A program made the translations under genes and the position numbers. Of a DNA stretch of 7,133 nt, positions 1-6,160 are shown piece after piece. How positions within the stretch are numbered: the first letter of the stretch is position 1; every line of letters starts with the position of its first letter. The notes beneath the pieces were generated by a model, which saw nothing but the letters and a program-made list of their open reading frames with translations, was not told the DNA's origin and did not search any database. This DNA is from Rhodospirillales bacterium. Lineage in GTDB: Bacteria > Pseudomonadota > Alphaproteobacteria > Rhodospirillales > Casp-alpha2. The stretch covers positions 1-7,133 of the forward strand of contig JACPJY010000080.1 in the NCBI GenBank assembly GCA_016187325.1, written 5' to 3'.

Positions 1-440
1 GCGAAGCCGCGGCGCTCGGCCGGGAACACCTGGATGATGGTGGCCATGACGAGCGGCTGGATGACGCCGGCCGAGAAGCCCTGCATGATGCGGCCGACGA
101 TCAGCACCTCAATGGTGGGGCTGACGGCGCAAATCAGCGCGCCGACGGTGAACACCACCAGCGTCATCGAGAACGCCAGCCTGGGCCCCATCGCCGTCAC
201 CATCCAGACGTTAAGGAGCTGGCTCGCCACCATGGTAGCGAGGAACGCGGTCGACGCCCATTGCGCCAGGTCCTGGCCGACGCCGAAGGCGCCCATGATC
301 GACGGCACGGCGACGTTGACCATGGTCGCCGCCAGGATCATCGTCATGGCGCCGATCAGCCCGCCGATGGTGACCAGCCAGCGATAGGCCGGGCCAAAAC
401 GCTCGAACTGGCGTTCAACGCTTGCGGCTACGGATGTCAA
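1..440 (-). CDS. MFS drug exporter, DHA2 (EmrB/QacA-like) family, N-terminal part only
   Basis: The first 146 residues of an inner-membrane, proton-driven multidrug exporter; the rest lies beyond the left edge. I read it directly from the minus strand. Hydrophobic helices fall near residues 22-45, 62-82, 89-108 and 111-135. TM1 carries VNVAVPSI (41-48), the DHA2 equivalent of VNVALPTI, although the acidic residue usual in the LDTTIVNVALP motif is absent (LAATMVNVAVP). TM4 carries GRIMQG followed by P129, the family's RxxxG motif. The loop 2-3 motif A is degenerate (WMVTAMGPR). The start is chosen as TTG at 440, which overlaps the adaptor gene by 26 bases and keeps a full TM1 with RWLVTIGGLIGAM; no clear Shine-Dalgarno is visible, so translational coupling is inferred. 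The alternative ATG at 347 would cut TM1 in half. An EmrA-type adaptor directly upstream supports the efflux role. The substrate cannot be told. Confidence 0.87.
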   Translation of the reverse strand, partial: MTSVAASVERQFERFGPAYRWLVTIGGLIGAMTMILAATMVNVAVPSIMGAFGVGQDLAQWASTAFLATMVASQLLNVWMVTAMGPRLAFSMTLVVFTVGALICAVSPTIEVLIVGRIMQGFSAGVIQPLVMATIIQVFPAERRGF

Positions 441-1611
441 TGTTGATTTCGACCATCATGCCCGGACGCAGCAGCCCCGCCTGCTGGTCGATCACGATGC
501 GCACCGGCAGGCGCTGGGTGATCTTGGTGAAGTTGCCGCTCGGGTTCGGCGTCGGCAGCAGCGCGAACTGGCTGGTGGCGGCGTGGCCAACCGTCAACAC
601 GCGGCCGCGGAACTCGCGGCCCGGGTAGGCGTCGACGCTGACCTCGACCACCTGGCCGGGCTTGAGATTGCGGATCTCGGTCTCCTTGATGTTGGCCTCG
701 ATCCAGATCTTCGACGGGTCGTGCACCAGCGCCAGTCGCTGCCCCGGCGTGACGTATTCGCCGACGCGCACGAAGGTCTTGTCGACGACGCCGTCGATCG
801 GGCTCTTGATGGTGCGGTCGGCGAGGTCGAGCTTCTGGTGATCGAGCTTGGCCTGCAGCTCGGCCTTGCGGTGCTGCAGCTTGACCAGCTCGGAATCGAT
901 GACGTCGAGCCGCGCGCGCTCGGCCTCGGCCTTCTCCAGCTTCGACTTCGCCGCCGCCAGCTCGGCGACGGCCATGCGGTGCTGGCGCTGGATCAGCTGT
1001 TCGGCGGTTTCCGCTTGGTCGAGCTGACGGCGCGAGAACACCTTGCGTTCGTACAGCGATTTGGCGCGCTCGAGCTCGCGCTGCGCCAGCGTCCACTGCG
1101 GCTCGAGGGATGACACCGCGACCTTCGCCGCCTCGTATTGCGACATCTCGGCCGAGTACAGGCTCTTTGTCTGCTTGTCGACGAGGCGGCGCTCGGCGAC
1201 CAGCCGGTCGCGCTCGGCGTCGATGCCGGCGACCTGCGATTCCAGCTCGGCGACGCGCAGGTTCGATTCGCGGGAATCGATGGTGGCCAACACCTTGCCC
1301 TGGGCGATCTCGCTGCCCTCGACCACGTCGAGCGACGTCACCCAGCCGGCGACGCGGCTTGATACCGTGATCAGATCGGCGTCGATGCGCGAATCGTAGG
1401 CGTAGACGTAGTTGACGCGGTGATAGACCTCGCGGCCGCCGACAAACGCCGCGATCGCCAGCACGACGCCGATGACGCCGATGCGGATGGCATGGCGATG
1501 GCGCGCCCATAGGGTGGCGAGGTCGGGCCGTGCGCGCGGCGGTGCCGCTGGCGCGTCCTCGGCGCCGCGAGGGTTGAGCTGCTTGACTTTCGAATCGGCG
1601 GCGTCGGGCAT
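415..1611 (-). CDS. emrA: EmrA-type HlyD/membrane-fusion periplasmic adaptor of a multidrug efflux pump
   Basis: Periplasmic adaptor linking an inner-membrane MFS exporter to an outer-membrane channel. Numbering from the chosen ATG (398 aa): a cytoplasmic N-terminus rich in Ala/Pro/Arg, one membrane anchor near 41-58, the first half of the lipoyl (barrel-sandwich) domain near 77-112, a long alpha-helical coiled-coil hairpin near 117-262 rich in Glu, Lys, Ala and Leu, the second lipoyl half near 266-302 (IKSPIDGVVDK), and then a beta-barrel. The stretch PTPNPSGNFTKITQRLPVRI (354-373) matches the EmrA/VceA signature for adaptors that pair with DHA2 exporters. The frame stays open up to a GTG at 1740, but those 43 extra residues look non-homologous, cover a likely operator/promoter and have only a weak ribosome site. 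ATG 1611 has AGGA 12 bases upstream. The exporter gene follows with overlap. It probably has its own promoter, since about 196 bases separate it from plsY. Confidence 0.92.
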   Translation of the reverse strand: MPDAADSKVKQLNPRGAEDAPAAPPRARPDLATLWARHRHAIRIGVIGVVLAIAAFVGGREVYHRVNYVYAYDSRIDADLITVSSRVAGWVTSLDVVEGSEIAQGKVLATIDSRESNLRVAELESQVAGIDAERDRLVAERRLVDKQTKSLYSAEMSQYEAAKVAVSSLEPQWTLAQRELERAKSLYERKVFSRRQLDQAETAEQLIQRQHRMAVAELAAAKSKLEKAEAERARLDVIDSELVKLQHRKAELQAKLDHQKLDLADRTIKSPIDGVVDKTFVRVGEYVTPGQRLALVHDPSKIWIEANIKETEIRNLKPGQVVEVSVDAYPGREFRGRVLTVGHAATSQFALLPTPNPSGNFTKITQRLPVRIVIDQQAGLLRPGMMVEINIDIRSRKR

Positions 1612-1721
1612 CGGGGCTGGGAGTCCTGTCGTTTCCGGCCGTGGCTGCCGTTTCGTCGAGGACGGCCAAAGGGCGGCTTCGGGACGGCGCGGCCCGGCGC
1701 GGGTGTCCAGGGACCGGGCGG

Positions 1722-1733
1722 ATTGTATACACT
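1722..1733. promoter_or_regulatory. Palindrome with TGTATACA core, candidate operator/-10 region of the efflux operon
   Basis: ATTGTATACACT is a 12-base near-palindrome (10 of 12 positions symmetric) with a perfect TGTATACA core. It resembles the TTGTATACAA-type sites bound by several GntR-family repressors; that link is from general knowledge. Read on the minus strand it contains TACAAT, a fair -10 hexamer, so a repressor bound here would block an emrA promoter. I see no good -35 at 16-18 bases spacing. The site lies about 110 bases upstream of the chosen emrA start. No regulator gene is present in the window. Confidence 0.4.
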
Positions 1734-1768
1734 TTACCACCGCCGGGGGCGAGCCGGAAAGTGGGGTT

Positions 1769-1780
1769 TTCCCTAGGGAA
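1769..1780. promoter_or_regulatory. Perfect 12-bp palindrome, possible protein-binding site
   Basis: TTCCCTAGGGAA is exactly self-complementary and sits in the non-coding gap between the plsY stop (1808) and emrA. The stem would be too short and the loop too tight for a terminator, and no T-run follows on either strand. It is therefore more likely a DNA-level site than an RNA hairpin. It lies about 35 bases upstream, on the minus strand, of the TGTATACA palindrome, so the two may form one regulatory region for the efflux genes. The binding protein is unknown. Confidence 0.35.
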
Positions 1781-1807
1781 CTCCTGGTTCGACCGCCCGT
1801 GGACGGC

Positions 1808-2422
1808 TCAGCCGTCGTCGCGGGCGCCGATCTTGGGCTCCGCGCCTCTGAATAGCCTTTCGATGTTGGCGTGGTGACGAGCGATCACCAACAGCGCCAG
1901 TACCGCCGCCGCCATCGCCACCGGCGTCGCGCCCAGCCAGTAGGCGACGAACGGCGCCGTGGCAAGCGCCGCCATCGAGGCCAGCGACGAATAGCGGAGA
2001 GTGCCGGCGACCAGCAGCCACACCGCGCATGCCGCAGCGCCGACCGGCGCCAAGGCACCGAACAGCACGCCGAGAGCCGTCGCCACGCCCTTGCCGCCAT
2101 TGAATTTCAGCCAGACCGGGAAGTTGTGGCCGACCACCGCCGCCATGCCGGCGATCAGGCCGGCATCGAGCGGCCCCAGGAATCCCCACTCGCGGCCGAC
2201 CACGGCTACCGCCGCCCAGCCCTTGCCGATGTCGAGCAGCAAGGTCAGCGCCGCCAGCCATCTGTTGCCGGTGCGCAGCACGTTGGTGGCGCCGATGTTG
2301 CCCGAGCCGATGGCGCGGATATCGCCGAGGCCCGCGAGGCGGGTCAATAATAGCCCGAAGGGAATCGATCCCAACAGGTAGCCGCCGGCGGCGGCGATCA
2401 TCAGGGCGAGCGGGCCCTCCAT
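1808..2422 (-). CDS. plsY: Acyl-phosphate:glycerol-3-phosphate acyltransferase PlsY
   Basis: Inner-membrane enzyme that transfers the acyl chain from acyl-phosphate to glycerol-3-phosphate, giving lysophosphatidic acid, the first step of phospholipid synthesis in the PlsX/PlsY route. At 204 aa it is the usual family length and mostly hydrophobic. The three conserved PlsY motifs are clear: GSIPFG (18-23) continuing to GSGNIGATN (39-47); GHNFPVWLKFNGGKGVAT (98-115), whose Gly-rich part binds the phosphate of glycerol-3-phosphate; and a C-terminal motif beginning HHANIERLFRGAE (183-195). The start is ATG 2422, four bases after the pyrC stop, so it is almost certainly co-transcribed with pyrBC. 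In many alphaproteobacteria plsY is followed by dprA; here the next genes are an efflux pair, separated by a regulatory-looking gap. plsX is not in the window. Confidence 0.96.
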   Translation of the reverse strand: MEGPLALMIAAAGGYLLGSIPFGLLLTRLAGLGDIRAIGSGNIGATNVLRTGNRWLAALTLLLDIGKGWAAVAVVGREWGFLGPLDAGLIAGMAAVVGHNFPVWLKFNGGKGVATALGVLFGALAPVGAAACAVWLLVAGTLRYSSLASMAALATAPFVAYWLGATPVAMAAAVLALLVIARHHANIERLFRGAEPKIGARDDG

Positions 2423-2426
2423 CGGC

Positions 2427-3743
2427 TCACGCCTGCGGCCGGTAAACCGGGCGGCCGTCGACGACGGTCATCAGCACCCGCCCCTGCACCGGCCGCCCGT
2501 CGAAGGGCGAGTTCTTGGCCTTGCCGATCAGCCGGTCGGCGTCGACCTTCCAGGCGGCGTCGGGGTCGAACAGGACGAGATCGGCGGGCGCGCCCTTCTC
2601 CAACCTGCCGGCGCGCAAGCCCAAAAGCCCGGCCGGCGCCGAGGTGACGAGGCGCAGCACGTCCAGGAGCCCGAGGTGGCCGTTGTGATAAAGCTCGAGC
2701 GACACCGCCAGCAGCGTGTTCAGCCCGATGCCGCCGGGCGCCGCCTGCGCGAACGGCAGCCGCTTCGATTCCTCGTCGCGCGGCGTATGGTCCGAGGCGA
2801 TGGCGTCGATGGTGCCGTCGCGCAAGCCCTCGACCACCGCCTTGCGGTCGTCCTCGGCGCGCAACGGTGGCGACAGCTTGGCGAAGGTGCGGTAGTCGCC
2901 GACTGCGTTCTCGTTAAGCGCGAAGTAGGGGGGCGCGGTGTCGCAACTGACATTGAGGCCGCGCTTCTTCGCCTGCCGCATCGCCTCGATGCCGGCGGCG
3001 GTGGAGAGATGCGCAATGTGCAGCCGCCCGCCGGTCAGCGCCGCGAGGCGCAGGTCGCGCTCGATCATGATCACCTCGGCCTCGGTCGGGATGCCGACGA
3101 GCGCCAGCCGCGTCGCCGTTTCGCCGGCGTTCATCGCGCCCTGATGGGCGAGGCTCGGCTCCTCCGGGTGCTGGACGATCATCAGCCCGAAGGTCGAGGC
3201 GTAGCTGAGGGCGCGCCACATCACCTGGGCGTCGGCTACGGCGCGGGTGCCATCGGTGAAGGCAACGGCGCCGGCCTCGGCCAGCAATCCCAATTCGGCC
3301 AGTTCCTGGCCCTTCAGGCCCTTGGTGACGGCGCCGTAGGGATAGACCTTGGCCAGGCCTTGCTTCCTGGCGCGGCGGGCGACGAACTCGACCACCGACA
3401 TGTCGTCGATCACCGGCTGCGTGTTGGGCAAGCACACCATCGATGTGACGCCGCCCGACACCGCGGCGCGCACCGCGGCGCCCAAATCGCCGATCTCCAT
3501 GCGCATGTCGACGAGGCCGGGGGCCAGGCACTTGCCACGGCAATCGACCACCCGGGAGTCCTTGGGCAAGCCGCGCCCGCGCTTCTTGGCCACGCGCTCC
3601 TTGGCCAGATGCGGGCCGAAATCGGCGATGGCCTCGCCGTCGATGAGGACGCCGCCCATGGCGTCAAGCCGGCTCGCCGGATCCAGGAGTCGGGCGTTGA
3701 CATAGGCAGTGCGGCCAGCGCTCTTTTCCTTGCGCGGCGACAT
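2427..3743 (-). CDS. pyrC: Dihydroorotase-family protein PyrC, probably non-catalytic (PyrC'/PyrX type)
   Basis: Amidohydrolase-superfamily protein of the class I dihydroorotase type, 438 aa, in the pyrimidine pathway. Family landmarks are present: an N-terminal beta-sandwich half (about 10-70), LPNTQPVIDD (105-114), HPEE with H192, HIAHLS with H245, SPPLR (291-295), ASDHTPR with D318, and a C-terminal closing sheet. The metal-binding HxH that normally follows APGLVD is replaced by R81-M82-E83, about nine residues after it look deleted, the usual TPHH appears as APPY (270-273), and the APH after the catalytic Asp reads TPR. Loss of HxH should abolish metal binding. In Pseudomonas an inactive PyrC' supports assembly of aspartate carbamoyltransferase, and the same role is inferred here. 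The start ATG shares its A with the pyrB stop (TGATG), indicating translational coupling. A second, active dihydroorotase should exist elsewhere in the genome. Confidence 0.9.
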   Translation of the reverse strand: MSPRKEKSAGRTAYVNARLLDPASRLDAMGGVLIDGEAIADFGPHLAKERVAKKRGRGLPKDSRVVDCRGKCLAPGLVDMRMEIGDLGAAVRAAVSGGVTSMVCLPNTQPVIDDMSVVEFVARRARKQGLAKVYPYGAVTKGLKGQELAELGLLAEAGAVAFTDGTRAVADAQVMWRALSYASTFGLMIVQHPEEPSLAHQGAMNAGETATRLALVGIPTEAEVIMIERDLRLAALTGGRLHIAHLSTAAGIEAMRQAKKRGLNVSCDTAPPYFALNENAVGDYRTFAKLSPPLRAEDDRKAVVEGLRDGTIDAIASDHTPRDEESKRLPFAQAAPGGIGLNTLLAVSLELYHNGHLGLLDVLRLVTSAPAGLLGLRAGRLEKGAPADLVLFDPDAAWKVDADRLIGKAKNSPFDGRPVQGRVLMTVVDGRPVYRPQA

Positions 3744-4765
3744 CAGCGGCGTGACCTCTTTTTCTTGGGCTTGTTCTTCGCCGGGGCGGCGGCCTTCGGC
3801 GCCGGCATGCGGCCGCGGTCCAAATTGTCGGTGAGGAGCTCGAGCACCGCCATGCGCACGGCGACGCCCATTTCCACCTGTTCGCGGATGACGCTGCGGC
3901 CGACATCGTCGGCGACTTCGGTGTCGATCTCGACGCCGCGGTTCATCGGCCCCGGGTGCATGATCAGTGCGTCCGGCTTGGCGTTGGCCAGCTTCGCGTA
4001 GTCGAGGCCGAAGAAGTGGAAGTATTCGCGGATCGACGGCAGGAAGTTACCGGTCATGCGCTCCTGCTGCAGGCGCAGCATCATCACGATGTCGCAGTCC
4101 TTGATGCCGGCCGCCATGTCGTGGAACACCTCGACGCCCATGCGCTCGACCTCGAACGGGATCAGAGTCTTCGGCGCGATCAGCCGCACCCGCGCCCCCA
4201 TGGTGTTGAGGAGATGGATGTTAGAGCGCGCGACCCGGCTGTGCAGGATGTCGCCGCAGATGGCGACCAAGAGCCCGCTCAGCCTGCCCAGCCGGCGGCG
4301 GATGGTGAGCGCGTCGAGCAACGCCTGGGTCGGGTGCTCGTGGCTACCGTCGCCGCCATTGATGACCGCGCAGTTGACCTTTTCTGACAGCAGTTGCACG
4401 GCGCCCGAGTCGGGGTGGCGCACCACCAGGACGTCCGGGTGCATGGCGTTCAGCGTCATCGCGGTGTCGATCAGGGTCTCGCCCTTCTTCACCGAGCTGG
4501 TGGCGACCGCCATGTTGATCAAATCGCTGCCGAGGCGCTTGGCGGCCAGCTCGAACGACGTGCGGGTGCGCGTCGATTCCTCGAAGAACAAGTTGATGAC
4601 GGTGCGGCCGTGGAGGATGCGGGTGGTCTTGTCGGCGCGGCGGTTCTGCTCGACGTAGCTTTCGGAACGGTCCAGTAAAATCGAGATTTCTTCCGGCGAG
4701 AGACCTTCAATGCCGAGCAGGTGACGATGTGGAAAATGGACGTTGTCCATGCCGCCTTGGGTCAT
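3743..4765 (-). CDS. pyrB: Aspartate carbamoyltransferase catalytic subunit
   Basis: Cytoplasmic enzyme that condenses carbamoyl phosphate with L-aspartate to N-carbamoyl-aspartate, the committed step of pyrimidine synthesis. Visible active-site signatures: FFEESTRTR (60-68) binding carbamoyl phosphate, SVKKGET (91-97) with the loop lysine, HPTQALLD (144-151), the aspartate-binding R231-x-Q233, and HPGPMNRG (270-277). At 340 aa it is longer than the E. coli chain (about 310); the excess is a C-terminal tail from about 318 made almost only of Ala, Pro, Lys and Arg, with no family counterpart that I recognise. The start ATG 4765 is preceded by GAGGTGG at 9 bases; M6 (4750) is a weaker alternative. 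No pyrI is present, and the coupled pyrC encodes an apparently inactive dihydroorotase, so a PyrB/PyrC' complex is likely. A promoter lies just upstream. Confidence 0.97.
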   Translation of the reverse strand: MTQGGMDNVHFPHRHLLGIEGLSPEEISILLDRSESYVEQNRRADKTTRILHGRTVINLFFEESTRTRTSFELAAKRLGSDLINMAVATSSVKKGETLIDTAMTLNAMHPDVLVVRHPDSGAVQLLSEKVNCAVINGGDGSHEHPTQALLDALTIRRRLGRLSGLLVAICGDILHSRVARSNIHLLNTMGARVRLIAPKTLIPFEVERMGVEVFHDMAAGIKDCDIVMMLRLQQERMTGNFLPSIREYFHFFGLDYAKLANAKPDALIMHPGPMNRGVEIDTEVADDVGRSVIREQVEMGVAVRMAVLELLTDNLDRGRMPAPKAAAPAKNKPKKKRSRR

Positions 4766-4797
4766 CGGCGCGTACCACCTCGCGGTTTCGCGGCCGC

Positions 4798-4826
4798 ACT
4801 ATATGGATTGAGGCGCACGCGCGCAA
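4798..4826 (-). promoter_or_regulatory. Candidate sigma70-type promoter of pyrB
   Basis: On the minus strand, TTGCGC (4821-4826) and TATAGT (4798-4803, five of six matching TATAAT) are separated by exactly 17 bases. The start point would fall near 4791, giving a leader of roughly 25 bases with the GAGGTGG ribosome site close to the pyrB ATG. Such a short leader leaves no room for an attenuator or riboswitch, so control, if any, would act at initiation. Confidence 0.6.
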
Positions 4827-4921
4827 GCGCTGCACCCCCGGGCGGCTGTGGTGCCGGGGCCTTAGATGGGCTATTTTGCCCGGGCCGCCAACCCCCGTGA
4901 GAGAGGGATCGCCACCGGCCG

Positions 4922-5788
4922 ATGGAGGAATACCGCGCCACCCACGGACGCCTGGCCCGGGTGTTCGAGCGTCAGATCGTGTTCGTCGTCGGGGCGACCC
5001 GCTGGGGCACCGCCTGGGTGCAGCAATGCCTGGACGCGCACCCGGAGATTTGCTGCAAGGGCGAGGCGCACTTCACCGATTCGCTGTTCCCGCTGCTCGC
5101 CAAGGCGTTCGACGACTACAACGCCGGCGCCGAGTCGGTCGGCAACCGGCTGGTGAAATCGGGGCTGCCCGGCAACGCCGCTGGCATCATGGTCGAGGAC
5201 GCGGACTACCTGATGGCAAGCGCCGTCGGTGTCATGTTCAACCGCTGGCTCAAGGGCTCCGGCGACGGGGTCAAGGTGATCGCCGAGAAGACACCCGAGC
5301 ATGTCCTCAATCTGAAACTGCTGGACCGCGTGCTGCCGGGCTTGAAGGTGGTGCACGTCTACCGCGACGGCCGCGACGAGGCGGTGTCCGCGTGGGACTT
5401 CAACAACGATCTCAGCCGCGGCGAATTTCGCCGCCAATATCCCTCCTTCGGCGACTTCGCTCGCGCTTTTTCCGACAACTGGCGGCGCGCCGTCGACGCC
5501 GCCCGCGACTTCGACCGCCGCCGCAAGGGGCAATGCTTCCATCTGAAGGCCGAGGCGCTCGCCGATACGGCGGCACCGGCACTGTGGCCGCTGTTCGGGT
5601 TCCTCGGCGTCGATGCGGCCGAAGCCGTCGTCGAAGCAGCCGCCGAGCGGGCGTGGGAGGCGGCGCCGCTCGACGTGGATGCCGGCATCTGGAGGAAGAA
5701 GTTCGACGCCGAGACGGCAAAGGCGTTCGGCCGCGACTGCGGCGAGCTCCTGAAACTGCTCGGCTACGAGGCGGAGGCGAAGCCGTGA
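4922..5788 (+). CDS. Sulfotransferase-family protein (PAPS-dependent type)
   Basis: A 288-aa soluble protein of the sulfotransferase superfamily, expected to move a sulfuryl group from PAPS to an unknown acceptor. The N-terminal strand and P-loop-like 5'-phosphosulfate site reads VVGATRWGTAWVQQCLDAHP (22-41), in the place of the usual PKSGTTW/PRSGTT loop; the serine is a tryptophan (W28) and the second threonine an alanine (A31). EKTP (122-125) is a recurring family motif. VYRDGRDEAVSAWDF (146-160) is the 3'-phosphate site with R148, D149, R151, D152 and S156. The C-terminal part has GIWRKKFDAETAKAF (255-269), typical of bacterial members. The start is the only one possible: an in-frame TGA lies at 4898 and ATG 4922 is the first start after it; GAGAGGGA is 13 bases upstream. 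It is divergent from pyrB, and its stop overlaps the GTG of the next gene. The altered loop leaves true activity open. Confidence 0.85.
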   Translation: MEEYRATHGRLARVFERQIVFVVGATRWGTAWVQQCLDAHPEICCKGEAHFTDSLFPLLAKAFDDYNAGAESVGNRLVKSGLPGNAAGIMVEDADYLMASAVGVMFNRWLKGSGDGVKVIAEKTPEHVLNLKLLDRVLPGLKVVHVYRDGRDEAVSAWDFNNDLSRGEFRRQYPSFGDFARAFSDNWRRAVDAARDFDRRRKGQCFHLKAEALADTAAPALWPLFGFLGVDAAEAVVEAAAERAWEAAPLDVDAGIWRKKFDAETAKAFGRDCGELLKLLGYEAEAKP

Positions 5789-6160
5789 TCAAGGCCTCGG
5801 TCGTCTACATCGGCGCCGCGCTGGCCGAGATCGGCGGCTGCTTCGCGTTCTGGGCGTGGCTGCGACTCGGCAAAAGCGCGCTGTGGGCAATTCCCGGCAT
5901 CGCGGCGCTGACTCGGCAAGAGCACGCTGTGGGCGATTCCCGGTATCGCGGCGCTGGCGGTGTTCGCGTATCTGTTGACCCGCGTCGAGGCGCTGTACGC
6001 GGGCCGCGCATTTGCCGCCTACGGCGGCGTCTACATCACTGCCTCGCTCGCCTGGCTGTGGGCGGTCGAGGGCGCGCGGCCCGACCGCTGGGACTTGATC
6101 GGCGCCGTCATCTGCGTGGCCGGCGCCGCCGTCATCCTGTTCGGCCCGCGCGCCGCCTAG
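5785..6160 (+). pseudogene. UPF0060 (YnfA-like) small membrane protein gene, frameshifted by a 46-bp tandem duplication
   Basis: Without the extra 46 bases this would be a 109-aa, four-helix membrane protein of the UPF0060/YnfA family, whose members resemble small multidrug-resistance pumps. Family marks: ALAEIGGCFAFWAWLRLGKS (12-31) in the first frame; then, one frame over, AGRAFAAYGGVYI, LAWLWAVEGARPDRWDLIGA and a C-terminal hydrophobic helix ending GPRAA. The copy at 5865-5910 is repeated at 5911-5956, and 46 is not a multiple of three. The start is GTG 5785, overlapping the sulfotransferase stop as GTGA, so it is translationally coupled. Downstream of the second copy the original frame finds no stop through the end of the window, because it runs codon-for-codon antisense to the permease gene. 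A GTG at 5960 could restart only a 66-aa remnant. Either a real lesion or an assembly artefact. Confidence 0.85.
5865..5956 (+). repeat. 46-bp direct tandem repeat, two copies
   Basis: Copy 1 is 5865-5910 and copy 2 is 5911-5956, directly adjoining. They agree at 42 of 46 positions. The four differences are all transitions: A/G at unit positions 10 and 25, G/A at 14, and C/T at 34. Read in the gene's own frame, three are synonymous (Lys, Ala, Gly) and one is Ala to Thr. The unit encodes residues 28-42 of the UPF0060 protein (LGKSALWAIPGIAAL). Confidence 0.95.

Larger units (their letters stand above)
1612..1807. other. Gap between plsY and the efflux pair
   Basis: About 196 bases with no gene I can support. 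It holds the two palindromes described separately and, near 1620-1630, the AGGA ribosome-site candidate for emrA. The minus-strand frame in 1612-1740 is open and in frame with emrA but looks like non-coding leader. No terminator with a T-run is visible after plsY, so read-through from pyrBC-plsY is possible. Confidence 0.5.

Noticed and set aside
1612..1740. In-frame N-terminal extension of emrA from GTG 1740
   Set aside because: It would add 43 residues with no family resemblance, covers the TGTATACA palindrome and has only a weak ribosome site; ATG 1611 is the better start.
2676..4001. Long plus-strand open frame of 441 codons opposite pyrC and the end of pyrB
   Set aside because: It is antisense to two unmistakable genes, is low-complexity (Gly/Ala/Arg/His-rich) and spans their junction; open antisense frames are common at this GC content.
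4766..4797. Attenuator or pyrimidine-responsive leader before pyrB
   Set aside because: The predicted leader is only about 25 bases long and shows no hairpin or leader peptide.
4836..4859. Inverted repeat CCCCGG ... CCGGGG with a 12-base loop between pyrB and the sulfotransferase
   Set aside because: Six-base GC arms are expected by chance in such GC-rich DNA, there is no T-run, and it lies between two divergent starts where a terminator has no purpose.
4872..4878. TATTTT as a -10 for the sulfotransferase gene
   Set aside because: No acceptable -35 at the right spacing; not enough to call a promoter.
4866..5156. Plus-strand open frame starting upstream of the sulfotransferase
   Set aside because: It is in a different frame from the clear sulfotransferase motifs and its product is Arg/Ser/Thr/Pro-rich low complexity.
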